From Azoarcus sp. (GTDB lineage Bacteria > Pseudomonadota > Gammaproteobacteria > Burkholderiales > Rhodocyclaceae): a stretch of DNA of 22,943 nucleotides. A program made the position numbers and the translations under genes. Where the stretch lies: positions 1 through 22,943 of the forward strand of contig JALNWS010000045.1 of assembly GCA_023230755.1 (NCBI GenBank), written 5' to 3'. The notes under the pieces were generated by a model that had not been told where the DNA came from, made no database searches, and worked only from the letters and a program-made list of their open reading frames with translations. Shown piece by piece: positions 1 to 6,571 of this stretch (its first letter is position 1; the number at the start of each line of letters is the position of its first letter).

Positions 1-152
1 CGGCGGATCTTCTCGGCATAGGGTCGGGCAGCGCGCATCCTGTCCTGCGCCTTGCGCATTTCGGATGCGGCCACCATTTCCATGGCCTTGGTGATCTTGC
101 GCGTGTTTTGCACGCTCTTGATCTTGGTACGGATTTCCTTACCGCTAGCCAT
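1..152 (-). CDS. atpG: ATP synthase F1 gamma subunit, N-terminal part (runs off the left edge)
   Basis: Gamma is the central rotor shaft of F1; its N- and C-terminal helices form a coiled coil inside the alpha3-beta3 ring and couple proton flow to ATP synthesis. Only the first 50 codons are visible. The translation begins MASGKEIRTKIKSVQNTRKI and continues with KAMEMVAASEMRKAQ, the classic N-terminal helix of gamma. The ATG at 152 is preceded by a GGAG-type ribosome binding site in the 21-bp gap after atpA. The gene is last in the visible part of the operon; atpD and atpC would be expected beyond the left edge. Identification is very secure and the only limitation is truncation by the window. 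Confidence 0.96.
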   Translation of the reverse strand, partial: MASGKEIRTKIKSVQNTRKITKAMEMVAASEMRKAQDRMRAARPYAEKIR

Positions 153-173
153 ATTCCGTCTCCGTCCGCAGCG

Positions 174-1712
174 TTAAGCCCAGCTCTTCTTGAACTCGGT
201 GATCGCAGCGACCAGGAGCTTTTCGCCGTCGGCGTCGAGTTCCTTGGTATCGGCGATCTTCTTCACGAGATCAGCGTTCTTGGTCTTGACGAACTGCTGC
301 AGGCCGGATTCGAAGGCCAGCAGACGCGACACTTCGACATCGTCGAAGTAACCGTTGTTCACCGCGTACAGGGTAATGGCCATGTCCGAAATCGACAGCG
401 GCGAGTACTGAGCCTGCTTCATCAGTTCGGTCACGCGGCGACCACGCTCAAGCTGCTTGCGGGTTGCGTCGTCGAGGTCGGAAGCAAACTGGGCAAACGC
501 AGCGAGTTCGCGATACTGCGCGAGGTCGGTACGGATACCACCGGACAGCTTCTTGATGACCTTGGTCTGGGCCGAACCACCGACTCGCGACACCGAAATA
601 CCGGCGTTGATAGCGGGCCGGATACCGGCGTTGAACAAGTCGGTCTCAAGGAAGATCTGGCCGTCGGTAATCGAAATCACGTTGGTCGGAACGAACGCGG
701 AGACGTCGCCGGCCTGAGTTTCGATGATCGGCAGCGCAGTCAGCGAACCGGTCTTGCCTTTGACCTCACCGTTGGTGAACTTTTCGACGTAATCGGCGTT
801 CACACGAGCAGCGCGCTCGAGCAGGCGGGAGTGCAGATAGAACACGTCGCCCGGGTAAGCTTCACGGCCCGGCGGACGGCGCAGCAGCAGGGATACCTGA
901 CGGTAGGCCCAGGCCTGCTTGGTCAGATCGTCATAAACGATCATCGCATCCATGCCGCGGTCGCGGAAGTACTCGCCCATCGTGCAGCCGGCGTAGGCCG
1001 ACAGGTACTGCATGGCGGCAGATTCGGAAGCGGTCGCGGCCACGACGATGGTGTATTCCATCGCGCCGTTTTCTTCCAGCTTGCGCACCACGTTGGCGAC
1101 GGTCGAAGCTTTCTGACCGATTGCCACGTAGACGCAGAACATGTTCTGGCCTTTCTGGTTGATGATCGCATCAACCGCGACGGCCGTCTTGCCGGTCTGG
1201 CGGTCGCCAATGATCAGCTCGCGCTGACCACGGCCGATTGGCACCATGGAGTCGACCGATTTCAGACCGGTCTGAACCGGCTGGGAAACGGACTGACGTT
1301 CGATGACGCCCGGCGCAACCTTTTCGATCTTGTCGGTCAGCTTGGCGTTGATCGGACCCTTGCCGTCGATCGGCTGGCCCAGTGCGTTCACGACACGGCC
1401 GATCAGCTCGGGGCCGACGGGCACTTCGAGAATGCGGCCGGTTGCCTTGACGGTGTCGCCTTCGGTGATTTGCTCGTATTCGCCGAGCACAACGGCACCG
1501 ACGGAATCACGCTCGAGGTTGAGCGCGAGGCCGTAGGTGTTGCCGGGAAACTCCAGCATTTCGCCTTGCATGACGTCGGTCAGGCCGTGGATGCGGGTGA
1601 TACCGTCAGTGACGGAGACCACCGTACCCTCGTTACGCGACGTGGCGGCGAGCTGCAGGTTCTGGATCCGGCTCTTAATCAGGTCACTGATTTCAGAGGG
1701 GTTGAGTTGCAT
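174..1712 (-). CDS. atpA: ATP synthase F1 alpha subunit
   Basis: This is the non-catalytic nucleotide-binding subunit of the F1 hexamer, a peripheral cytoplasmic-side component of F1Fo ATP synthase. The protein is 512 residues, close to the 513 of E. coli. It starts MQLNPSEISDLIK, carries a Walker A loop GDRQTGKT at about 169-176, the DDLTKQA segment, and the RRPPGREAYPGD and SVSRVGGSAQ signatures typical of alpha. The AGGAG ribosome binding site overlaps the TAG stop of atpH, 12 bp before the ATG, which suggests translational coupling. It lies between atpH and atpG in the normal order. No frameshift or missing key residue was seen. Confidence 0.98.
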   Translation of the reverse strand: MQLNPSEISDLIKSRIQNLQLAATSRNEGTVVSVTDGITRIHGLTDVMQGEMLEFPGNTYGLALNLERDSVGAVVLGEYEQITEGDTVKATGRILEVPVGPELIGRVVNALGQPIDGKGPINAKLTDKIEKVAPGVIERQSVSQPVQTGLKSVDSMVPIGRGQRELIIGDRQTGKTAVAVDAIINQKGQNMFCVYVAIGQKASTVANVVRKLEENGAMEYTIVVAATASESAAMQYLSAYAGCTMGEYFRDRGMDAMIVYDDLTKQAWAYRQVSLLLRRPPGREAYPGDVFYLHSRLLERAARVNADYVEKFTNGEVKGKTGSLTALPIIETQAGDVSAFVPTNVISITDGQIFLETDLFNAGIRPAINAGISVSRVGGSAQTKVIKKLSGGIRTDLAQYRELAAFAQFASDLDDATRKQLERGRRVTELMKQAQYSPLSISDMAITLYAVNNGYFDDVEVSRLLAFESGLQQFVKTKNADLVKKIADTKELDADGEKLLVAAITEFKKSWA

Positions 1713-1724
1713 AGATGTATGCTC

Positions 1725-2258
1725 CTAGTTCTTAAGCGCAGCGGCCATGTTCGCGAGCTTGCCGCGGACCGAGGCGTCGATCACTTCGTCGCCAATGGCG
1801 ATGCGGACCCCACCGATAAGCGCGGGGTCGATACTGACTGTCACGTCAAGCTTGGACTTGAAGCGGGCTTCAAGATCGGCTTTCAGCGAAGCCAGTGCGG
1901 CATCGTCAAGCGGGAAGGCAGAGGCGATTTTTGCCTCAAGGACGCCCTCGTGTTCGTTCTTCAGTGCAACGAACAGGTCACGGATCTCCGGAAGCACTTG
2001 CAGACGTTCGCTATCCACCAGGACGCGAATGAAGTTCTGCTGCTCGGCGTTCAGATCGCCAGCGACTTCCAGCATCAGCTTGTTCAGCTGCTCGCCGGAA
2101 AACTTGGGATCGTTGAAGAGCGCCTGCATGTCGGAGTCGGCTGCCACGGAGGCGAGCCGATCCAGCACTTCCGACCAAGGCCCCAGCGCACCTGCCCCGC
2201 GAGCCAGCTCGAAGGCGGCATCGGCATAGGGACGCGCGATGGTGACATTCTCGGCCAT
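1725..2258 (-). CDS. atpH: ATP synthase F1 delta subunit
   Basis: Delta (OSCP homologue) joins the peripheral b-subunit stalk to the top of the alpha3-beta3 ring. The 177-residue product matches the usual length. It begins MAENVTIARPYADAAFELA, typical of the N-terminal helical domain. The C-terminal part contains the IDPALIGGVRIAIGDEVID segment, the conserved GG(V/I)...G..(V/I)ID motif of the family. The gene starts 3 bp after the atpF stop and ends 12 bp before atpA, so it is tightly packed in the operon. Confidence 0.97.
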   Translation of the reverse strand: MAENVTIARPYADAAFELARGAGALGPWSEVLDRLASVAADSDMQALFNDPKFSGEQLNKLMLEVAGDLNAEQQNFIRVLVDSERLQVLPEIRDLFVALKNEHEGVLEAKIASAFPLDDAALASLKADLEARFKSKLDVTVSIDPALIGGVRIAIGDEVIDASVRGKLANMAAALKN

Positions 2259-2261
2259 GAC

Positions 2262-2735
2262 TTATTGCAATTCCTGTTTCAGGTTGGCAAGCAGCTCGGC
2301 ATGCACCTGGGTGTTGATCTCGCGGCGCAGAATCTTCTCTGCACCGGCAACAGCCAGATGGGCGACCTGGTCGCGCAGGGCTTCCTTGGCACGCTGTGCA
2401 GCGGCACCGGCTTCGGTTTCGGCTGCTTCACGTGCTGCGGCGATGATGCGGTTGGCTTCGGCACGGGCCTCGTCGACCAGTAGGCTCGCCTGCTTCTCAG
2501 CAGAGGCGCGCACATCACCCGCGGATTCGCGAGCCTTGCGCAGTTCCTCGACGACCTTCTTTTCGGCAAGTGCCAGATCCGACTTAGCCTTATCCGCAGC
2601 TGTCAGCCCGTCTGCGATCTTCTTCGCACGCTCGTCAAGTGCCTTCACAATGGGCGGCCACACGAATTTCATCGTGAACCACGCCAGAATGAAGAACACA
2701 ACGAGCTGAGCTATCAGAGTTGCGTTCAAATTCAC
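2262..2735 (-). CDS. atpF: ATP synthase Fo b subunit
   Basis: Subunit b forms the peripheral stalk holding F1 to Fo. The 157-residue protein has one N-terminal membrane helix (about residues 5-25, LIAQLVVFFILAWFTMKFVW), then a long charged alanine-rich helix that would form the coiled-coil stalk dimer. The length agrees with the 156 residues of E. coli b. The start is a GTG; an AGGG-like element lies about 10 bases upstream, so initiation is probably less efficient than for the neighbouring atpE. The gene sits 41 bp after atpE and 3 bp before atpH. Only one b-type gene is visible, as expected for a proteobacterium rather than a b/b' system. Confidence 0.97.
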   Translation of the reverse strand: MNLNATLIAQLVVFFILAWFTMKFVWPPIVKALDERAKKIADGLTAADKAKSDLALAEKKVVEELRKARESAGDVRASAEKQASLLVDEARAEANRIIAAAREAAETEAGAAAQRAKEALRDQVAHLAVAGAEKILRREINTQVHAELLANLKQELQ

Positions 2736-2776
2736 TGTTCTTGGCCCTCAGGTATGTTGAGAGGAACTCGAACCGA

Positions 2777-3022
2777 TTAAAGCTGGAACGGGTTGGCGAA
2801 GGCGAACATCATGGCGATACCAACGCCGATCAGGAACGCGGCATCGATCAGACCGGCCAGCAGGAACATCTTGGTTTGCAGGGCGTTCATCAGTTCGGGC
2901 TGACGTGCAGAGGCTTCGAGGTACTTGGAACCCATGATGCCGATACCGATACATGCACCGATGGCGCCCAGACCAATGATCAGACCGGCAGCCAGAGCAA
3001 CAAAACCCAGAACGTTTTCCAT
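2777..3022 (-). CDS. atpE: ATP synthase Fo c subunit (proton-binding ring subunit)
   Basis: Subunit c oligomerises into the membrane rotor ring and carries the ion in each step. The 81-residue protein is a two-helix hairpin: helix 1 is rich in G and A (GLIIGLGAIGACIGIGIMG), the polar loop has the invariant RQP (residues 40-42), and the essential membrane carboxylate is Asp60 in LAGLIDAAFLIG. An Asp without the Gln/Ser pattern of sodium-binding c subunits points to a proton-driven enzyme; that is inference from the family. A strong AAGGAG lies 5 bases before the ATG, in keeping with the high copy number needed. Confidence 0.98.
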   Translation of the reverse strand: MENVLGFVALAAGLIIGLGAIGACIGIGIMGSKYLEASARQPELMNALQTKMFLLAGLIDAAFLIGVGIAMMFAFANPFQL

Positions 3023-3060
3023 GACAACTCCTTACTAAAGGTGATTGAGTTTAAAACCAG
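3023..3060 (-). promoter_or_regulatory. Strong AU-rich translation initiation region of atpE
   Basis: The 54-bp atpB-atpE gap contains an A/T-rich stretch (around GGTTTTAAACTCAATCACC on the minus strand) followed by AAGGAG at 3028-3033 and a 5-base spacer to the ATG. In E. coli an AU-rich leader before atpE acts as a translational enhancer that raises c-subunit output above its operon neighbours. The similarity here is in composition and position; the enhancer role is inferred. Confidence 0.55.
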
Positions 3061-3076
3061 GTACTGCGAGAAAAGA

Positions 3077-3922
3077 TTAGTGACCTTCGTGAGCCTGACC
3101 GATGTACACCAGCGTCAGCATCATGAAGATGAAGGCCTGCAGGGTGATGATCAGGATATGGAAGACCGCCCAGATCGAGCCTGCAACGACGTGACCCACG
3201 AAACCGAACACAGTGGCCGTGGAGCCGAGCAGTGCGATCAGGATGAAGATGAGTTCGCCAGCATACATGTTGCCGAACAGTCGCATGCCGTGTGAAACGG
3301 TCTTGGCGACAAACTCGATGATCTGCATCGCGAAGTTGATCGGGTACAGCAGCGGATGGCTACCGAAAGGCGCGGTGAAGAGCTCGTGAATCCAGCCCGA
3401 CAACCCCTTGATCTTGATGTTGTAGTAGAGACACAGCAGCAGCACGCCTGAAGACATGCCAAGCGTGGCAGACAGGTCGGCTGTCGGCACGATACGCATG
3501 TAAGCATGATGTGGATCTCCGCCTGCGGAGGCGTACACCCCTTCCCAGATGCGCGGCAGCAGATCGACCGGGAGCAGGTCCATCGCGTTCATCAGGAAAA
3601 TCCAGACGAACACGGTCAGCGCGAGCGGCGCGACGAACTTGCGCGACTCGGCGCTGTGGATGATGCCCTTGGCCTGATCGGCGACGACTTCGACCATCAT
3701 TTCGACAAAGCCCTGGAAGCGCCCCGGCACGCCCGAAGTAGCCTTGCGCGCGGCAAGCCACAACAGGAATACGGTGAGCAGGCCGATCGAGATCGAATAG
3801 AACATCGAATCGAGGTTGATGACGCTCCAGTCAACGATGTTCTTTTGAGCGTGACCAGTGGAATTGAGGTGCGTCAGGTGATGAACGACGTACTCGGATG
3901 CGGTGGGTGCGTTACCAGCCAT
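3077..3922 (-). CDS. atpB: ATP synthase Fo a subunit
   Basis: Subunit a provides the two half-channels that feed protons to the c ring. The chosen ATG gives 281 residues (MAGNAPTASEYVVHHL...). An in-frame start 25 codons further up lies inside atpI and gives an unlikely hydrophilic extension. Several membrane helices are visible. The essential Arg214 sits in GMRLFGNMYAGEL, and the C-terminal helix contains the conserved LQAFIFMMLTLVYI. The stop of atpI is 2 bp before this start, so the genes are probably translationally coupled; the ribosome binding site itself is weak, which fits coupling. Slightly longer than the 271 residues of E. coli. Confidence 0.97.
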   Translation of the reverse strand: MAGNAPTASEYVVHHLTHLNSTGHAQKNIVDWSVINLDSMFYSISIGLLTVFLLWLAARKATSGVPGRFQGFVEMMVEVVADQAKGIIHSAESRKFVAPLALTVFVWIFLMNAMDLLPVDLLPRIWEGVYASAGGDPHHAYMRIVPTADLSATLGMSSGVLLLCLYYNIKIKGLSGWIHELFTAPFGSHPLLYPINFAMQIIEFVAKTVSHGMRLFGNMYAGELIFILIALLGSTATVFGFVGHVVAGSIWAVFHILIITLQAFIFMMLTLVYIGQAHEGH

Positions 3923-3924
3923 AG

Positions 3925-4266
3925 TCAGGTCTTTACCAAAAATGCAAATAAATTCGCTTTCAGTGCCAGTACCAGCCCAATCAGCAGAGCGCCCCAATGG
4001 ACGTCCGAATATACGGCAAGTACCAGCCCCAGTAATCCGACAATCGAGGCGAGTTTGATGAACTCACCTGCAACAAAGGCGGTCACAGTCGCTGTGCCAT
4101 TACGACGTGTCGTCAGCAGCAGCCGCCAGGCAAAGAACCAGCTGGGCACGACACAGGCCAAGCCGCCGGCCGCGGCAGAGACCGCGCCACGCAACCCGAA
4201 AAAAACGGCCGCAATGGCCGTTGCCAGAATGGTTGCGCCGAGCTGCAGCAGGACTGCCTTGTGCAT
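3925..4266 (-). CDS. atpI: ATP synthase accessory protein AtpI
   Basis: AtpI is a small membrane protein encoded first in many atp operons; it is reported to help c-ring assembly and is usually not essential. The 113-residue product (MHKAVLLQLGATILATAIAA...) has about four hydrophobic segments, with GGLACVVPSWFFAWRL typical of the family. I chose the ATG at 4266 because a GAGGAA ribosome binding site precedes it; a GTG nine codons upstream is in frame but lacks one. The gene is promoter-proximal and ends 2 bp before atpB. Its early coding region carries a terminator-like hairpin described separately. Confidence 0.93.
   Translation of the reverse strand: MHKAVLLQLGATILATAIAAVFFGLRGAVSAAAGGLACVVPSWFFAWRLLLTTRRNGTATVTAFVAGEFIKLASIVGLLGLVLAVYSDVHWGALLIGLVLALKANLFAFLVKT
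4199..4222 (-). terminator. Intrinsic-terminator-shaped hairpin inside atpI (possible attenuator)
   Basis: On the minus (coding) strand AACGGCC, loop ATTGC, GGCCGTT is followed without a break by a run of T. The core stem CGGCC/GGCCG is all G-C and the T tract is seven long, the standard layout of a Rho-independent terminator. It lies about 45-65 bases inside atpI, near codons 15-22, and encodes part of a membrane helix ending VFFG. Ribosomes translating atpI would mask it, so it could act only when translation lags. It may also be a chance effect of the codons used. Confidence 0.4.
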
Positions 4267-4320
4267 CCGTTCCTCACCAGGTGGCGCGCACACAGCCGCG
4301 CCCGCCTAAAAATCCCGGCA

Positions 4321-4349
4321 ATACTAGGGGTTAACCGTAGTAAAGTCAA
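4321..4349 (-). promoter_or_regulatory. Predicted sigma70-type promoter of the atp operon
   Basis: On the minus strand TTGACT (4344-4349) matches five of six bases of the -35 consensus, the spacer is exactly 17 bp, and TAGTAT (4321-4326) matches four of six of the -10. Transcription would start near 4314, giving a leader of about 48 bases before the atpI ATG at 4266. Spacing, position and orientation all fit. No experimental start site is available. Confidence 0.7.
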
Positions 4350-4668
4350 TTCGTGCATGGGTTAAAACGACACGCCGGCGAATTGGCGCACCCAGAACTT
4401 ATATAAGACAAATCATTGCATTCATTGAGGAACTTGATGCTTCGCGGCAACACGGAACCATGAGCCCATACTACCCCAATGACATTGCCAGGCTCGTGCC
4501 CAATGGGTCGTCGACGCGCCCCCTTGGCGAGCCCAAACGCCCATTTGCAGCCACACTGCGCAGCCCGAAATGCGAGCGCTTCATACTGCCCGTCAGACTG
4601 CGCAAGCATACCCTTGTCAAGGGCTTCTGCGTGCATCCTGCTATGTGCCGGTCAACGGGCGGGATCAG
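4350..4668. other. Divergent intergenic region between the atp promoter and the permease-acyltransferase gene
   Basis: No convincing gene is seen here. Short open frames occur on both strands, including one of 96 codons on the minus strand (4346-4636), but they lack a ribosome binding site and recognisable family features. An A/T-rich patch (ACTTATATAAGACAAATC, near 4397-4414) and a 13-bp dyad (CCCTTG T CAAGGG, 4611-4623) are the only visible landmarks. A plus-strand promoter for the next gene must lie here, but I could not pick one with good -35/-10 spacing. Confidence 0.5.
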
Positions 4669-6549
4669 ATGAGTCATCAGCTTTCGCTCATGCGGCAGCG
4701 CCGCTTCCTCCCCTTTTTCCTGACCCAGTTTCTCGGCGCCTTCAATGACAACCTGTACAAGAATGCGCTTGTCGTCCTGCTGACTTTTGAGGCAACGCGC
4801 TATACCGCGCTCGCACCCGGCATTCTGGTGAACCTGTGTGCGGGTCTCTTCATCCTGCCCTTTTTCCTGTTCTCGGCCACCGCCGGACAGATCGCGGACA
4901 AATACGAAAAGAGCCGGCTGATCCGGTTCACCAAAGTGCTCGAGATCGGGGTCATGCTGCTCGCCAGCCTCGCCTTCGCGCTCGATTCGCTTGCACTGAT
5001 GCTGACTTGCCTGTTTCTGATGGGCGCGCAGTCCGCGCTGTTTGGTCCGGTCAAATATGCAATCCTGCCCCAGCATCTCGGGGACGATGAACTCATCGGC
5101 GGCAATGCACTGGTTGAAGCAGGCACCTTCGTTGCCATCCTGGTCGGCACCCTTGCCGGCGGCGTACTGGTCAGCGCGCCCGGCGGCAGCGTGTGGATTT
5201 CCGTTACCGCGCTGGTGCTGGCAATACTCGGCTATGTTTCGAGCCAGGGCATTCCGGTCGCGCCTGCGGCCTCACCCGCGCTACGCATCAACTGGAACCC
5301 GCTGACCGAGACCTGGCGCGGATTCCACTTCACACGGCGCAACCGCACCGTATTCCTCTCGATTCTTGGGGTGTCATGGTTCTGGTTCTACGGCGCGCTT
5401 TTGCTTTCGCAGTTTCCGGCCTATGCCAAGGATATGCTCGGCGGCGACGCTCACACCGTGGTGTTGCTGCTCGCTGTATTTTCGGTCGGTATCGGCCTGG
5501 GCTCGCTGCTGTGCGAACGGCTGTCGGCAGGCAAGGTGGAACTCGGACTCGTCCCCTTCGGCTCGATCGGACTGACGCTGTTCGCCCTCGACCTGTGGTG
5601 GAGCAGCCCGCTCGCAGCTGTGGGGGAGGCGCCGTTGGCGCTGGGTCAAGTGCTTTCGCAGCCAGGCGTGTGGCGGGTTGTGCTCGACCTCATCGCGATC
5701 GGCACTTTCGGCGGATTCTTCATCGTGCCGCTGTACGCCCTGATCCAGAGCCGCAGCGAGCAGGCGCACCGCTCCCGCATCATTGCCGGCAACAACATCC
5801 TCAATGCCCTGTTCATGGTGGTCGCGGCCGGCATGGGTGCTGGCTTGCTGGCCGCCGGATTCAGCGTGCCGCAGCTCTTTCTCGTTACCGCCATACTGAA
5901 TGCCATCGTGGCGCTCTACATCTACACCGTCGTGCCCGAATTCGCTCTGCGTTTTCTGGTGTGGCTGCTGGTGCACACCGTGTACAGACTGGAAACAGAA
6001 GGCATCGATAACATTCCCGAGCGCGGGCCTGCCGTGCTGGTCTGCAACCACGTGAGCTTTGTCGATGCGATGATCATCATGGCTGCAAGCCGTCGCCCGG
6101 TGCGCTTCGTCATGGACCGTCGCATTTTCTCCATGCCCTTGCTGTCGTTCGTCTTCCGGGTGAGCGGGGCAATATCCATCGCGTCGGCAAAGGACGACCC
6201 TGCCATGCTTGAGCGCGCTTTCGACGAGGTCGCACGAACGCTCGACGCCGGTGAACTGGTCGCAGTGTTCCCGGAAGGCCGGATCACCGACAATGGCGAG
6301 CTTTACCCATTCCGCCCGGGCATTCGCCGCATTGTCGAGCGTTCGCCGGTGCCAGTGGTGCCGATGGCCTTGCGCGGTCTGTGGGGCAGCAGTTTCTCGC
6401 GCAAGGACGGCCCCGCGATGTCGCGCCCGCTACGACGGGGGATCCTCAGCCGCGTCGAACTTGCCGTGGGCACCCCGGTCCCGCCAGCGCAAGTCAGCCC
6501 GGAATACCTCCAACAACAAGTGAACACCTTGCGCGGCGAACTGCGCTGA
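4669..6549 (+). CDS. LplT-like MFS permease fused to a PlsC-type acyltransferase
   Basis: The 626-residue protein has two parts. Residues 1 to about 425 are an MFS permease of the lysophospholipid transporter type, with signatures LGAFNDNLYKNAL, FGPVKYAILPQHL and GGNALVEAGTF and about 12 hydrophobic helices. Residues about 435-626 are a 1-acylglycerol-phosphate acyltransferase-like domain with the catalytic HX4D motif (H461...D466 in NHVSFVDA), FPEGR at 534-538 and VPVVPMAL. In characterised systems LplT moves lysophospholipids to the inner face of the inner membrane and Aas reacylates them; a role in lysophospholipid salvage is inferred. The acyl-ACP synthetase domain of Aas is absent. I chose the ATG at 4669 because the protein then starts just before the first helix; an upstream in-frame ATG at 4570 would add a 33-residue tail unlike the family. 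Confidence 0.88.
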   Translation: MSHQLSLMRQRRFLPFFLTQFLGAFNDNLYKNALVVLLTFEATRYTALAPGILVNLCAGLFILPFFLFSATAGQIADKYEKSRLIRFTKVLEIGVMLLASLAFALDSLALMLTCLFLMGAQSALFGPVKYAILPQHLGDDELIGGNALVEAGTFVAILVGTLAGGVLVSAPGGSVWISVTALVLAILGYVSSQGIPVAPAASPALRINWNPLTETWRGFHFTRRNRTVFLSILGVSWFWFYGALLLSQFPAYAKDMLGGDAHTVVLLLAVFSVGIGLGSLLCERLSAGKVELGLVPFGSIGLTLFALDLWWSSPLAAVGEAPLALGQVLSQPGVWRVVLDLIAIGTFGGFFIVPLYALIQSRSEQAHRSRIIAGNNILNALFMVVAAGMGAGLLAAGFSVPQLFLVTAILNAIVALYIYTVVPEFALRFLVWLLVHTVYRLETEGIDNIPERGPAVLVCNHVSFVDAMIIMAASRRPVRFVMDRRIFSMPLLSFVFRVSGAISIASAKDDPAMLERAFDEVARTLDAGELVAVFPEGRITDNGELYPFRPGIRRIVERSPVPVVPMALRGLWGSSFSRKDGPAMSRPLRRGILSRVELAVGTPVPPAQVSPEYLQQQVNTLRGELR

Positions 6550-6571
6550 AAGCTGGAACGAGGACGATTTG

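Noticed and set aside
108..2483. 791-codon open frame on the plus strand, antisense to atpA, atpH and atpF
   Set aside because: It is opposite three certain atp genes, has no recognisable domain, and is a common by-product of GC-rich codon bias that removes stops from the antisense frame.
2761..2774. GGTTCGAGTTCCTC on the minus strand, resembling a tRNA T-loop
   Set aside because: It lies in the short atpE-atpF gap with no acceptor stem, anticodon arm or space for a tRNA.
4346..4636. 96-codon minus-strand open frame upstream of atpI
   Set aside because: It overlaps the predicted atp promoter, lacks a ribosome binding site and shows no recognisable motif.
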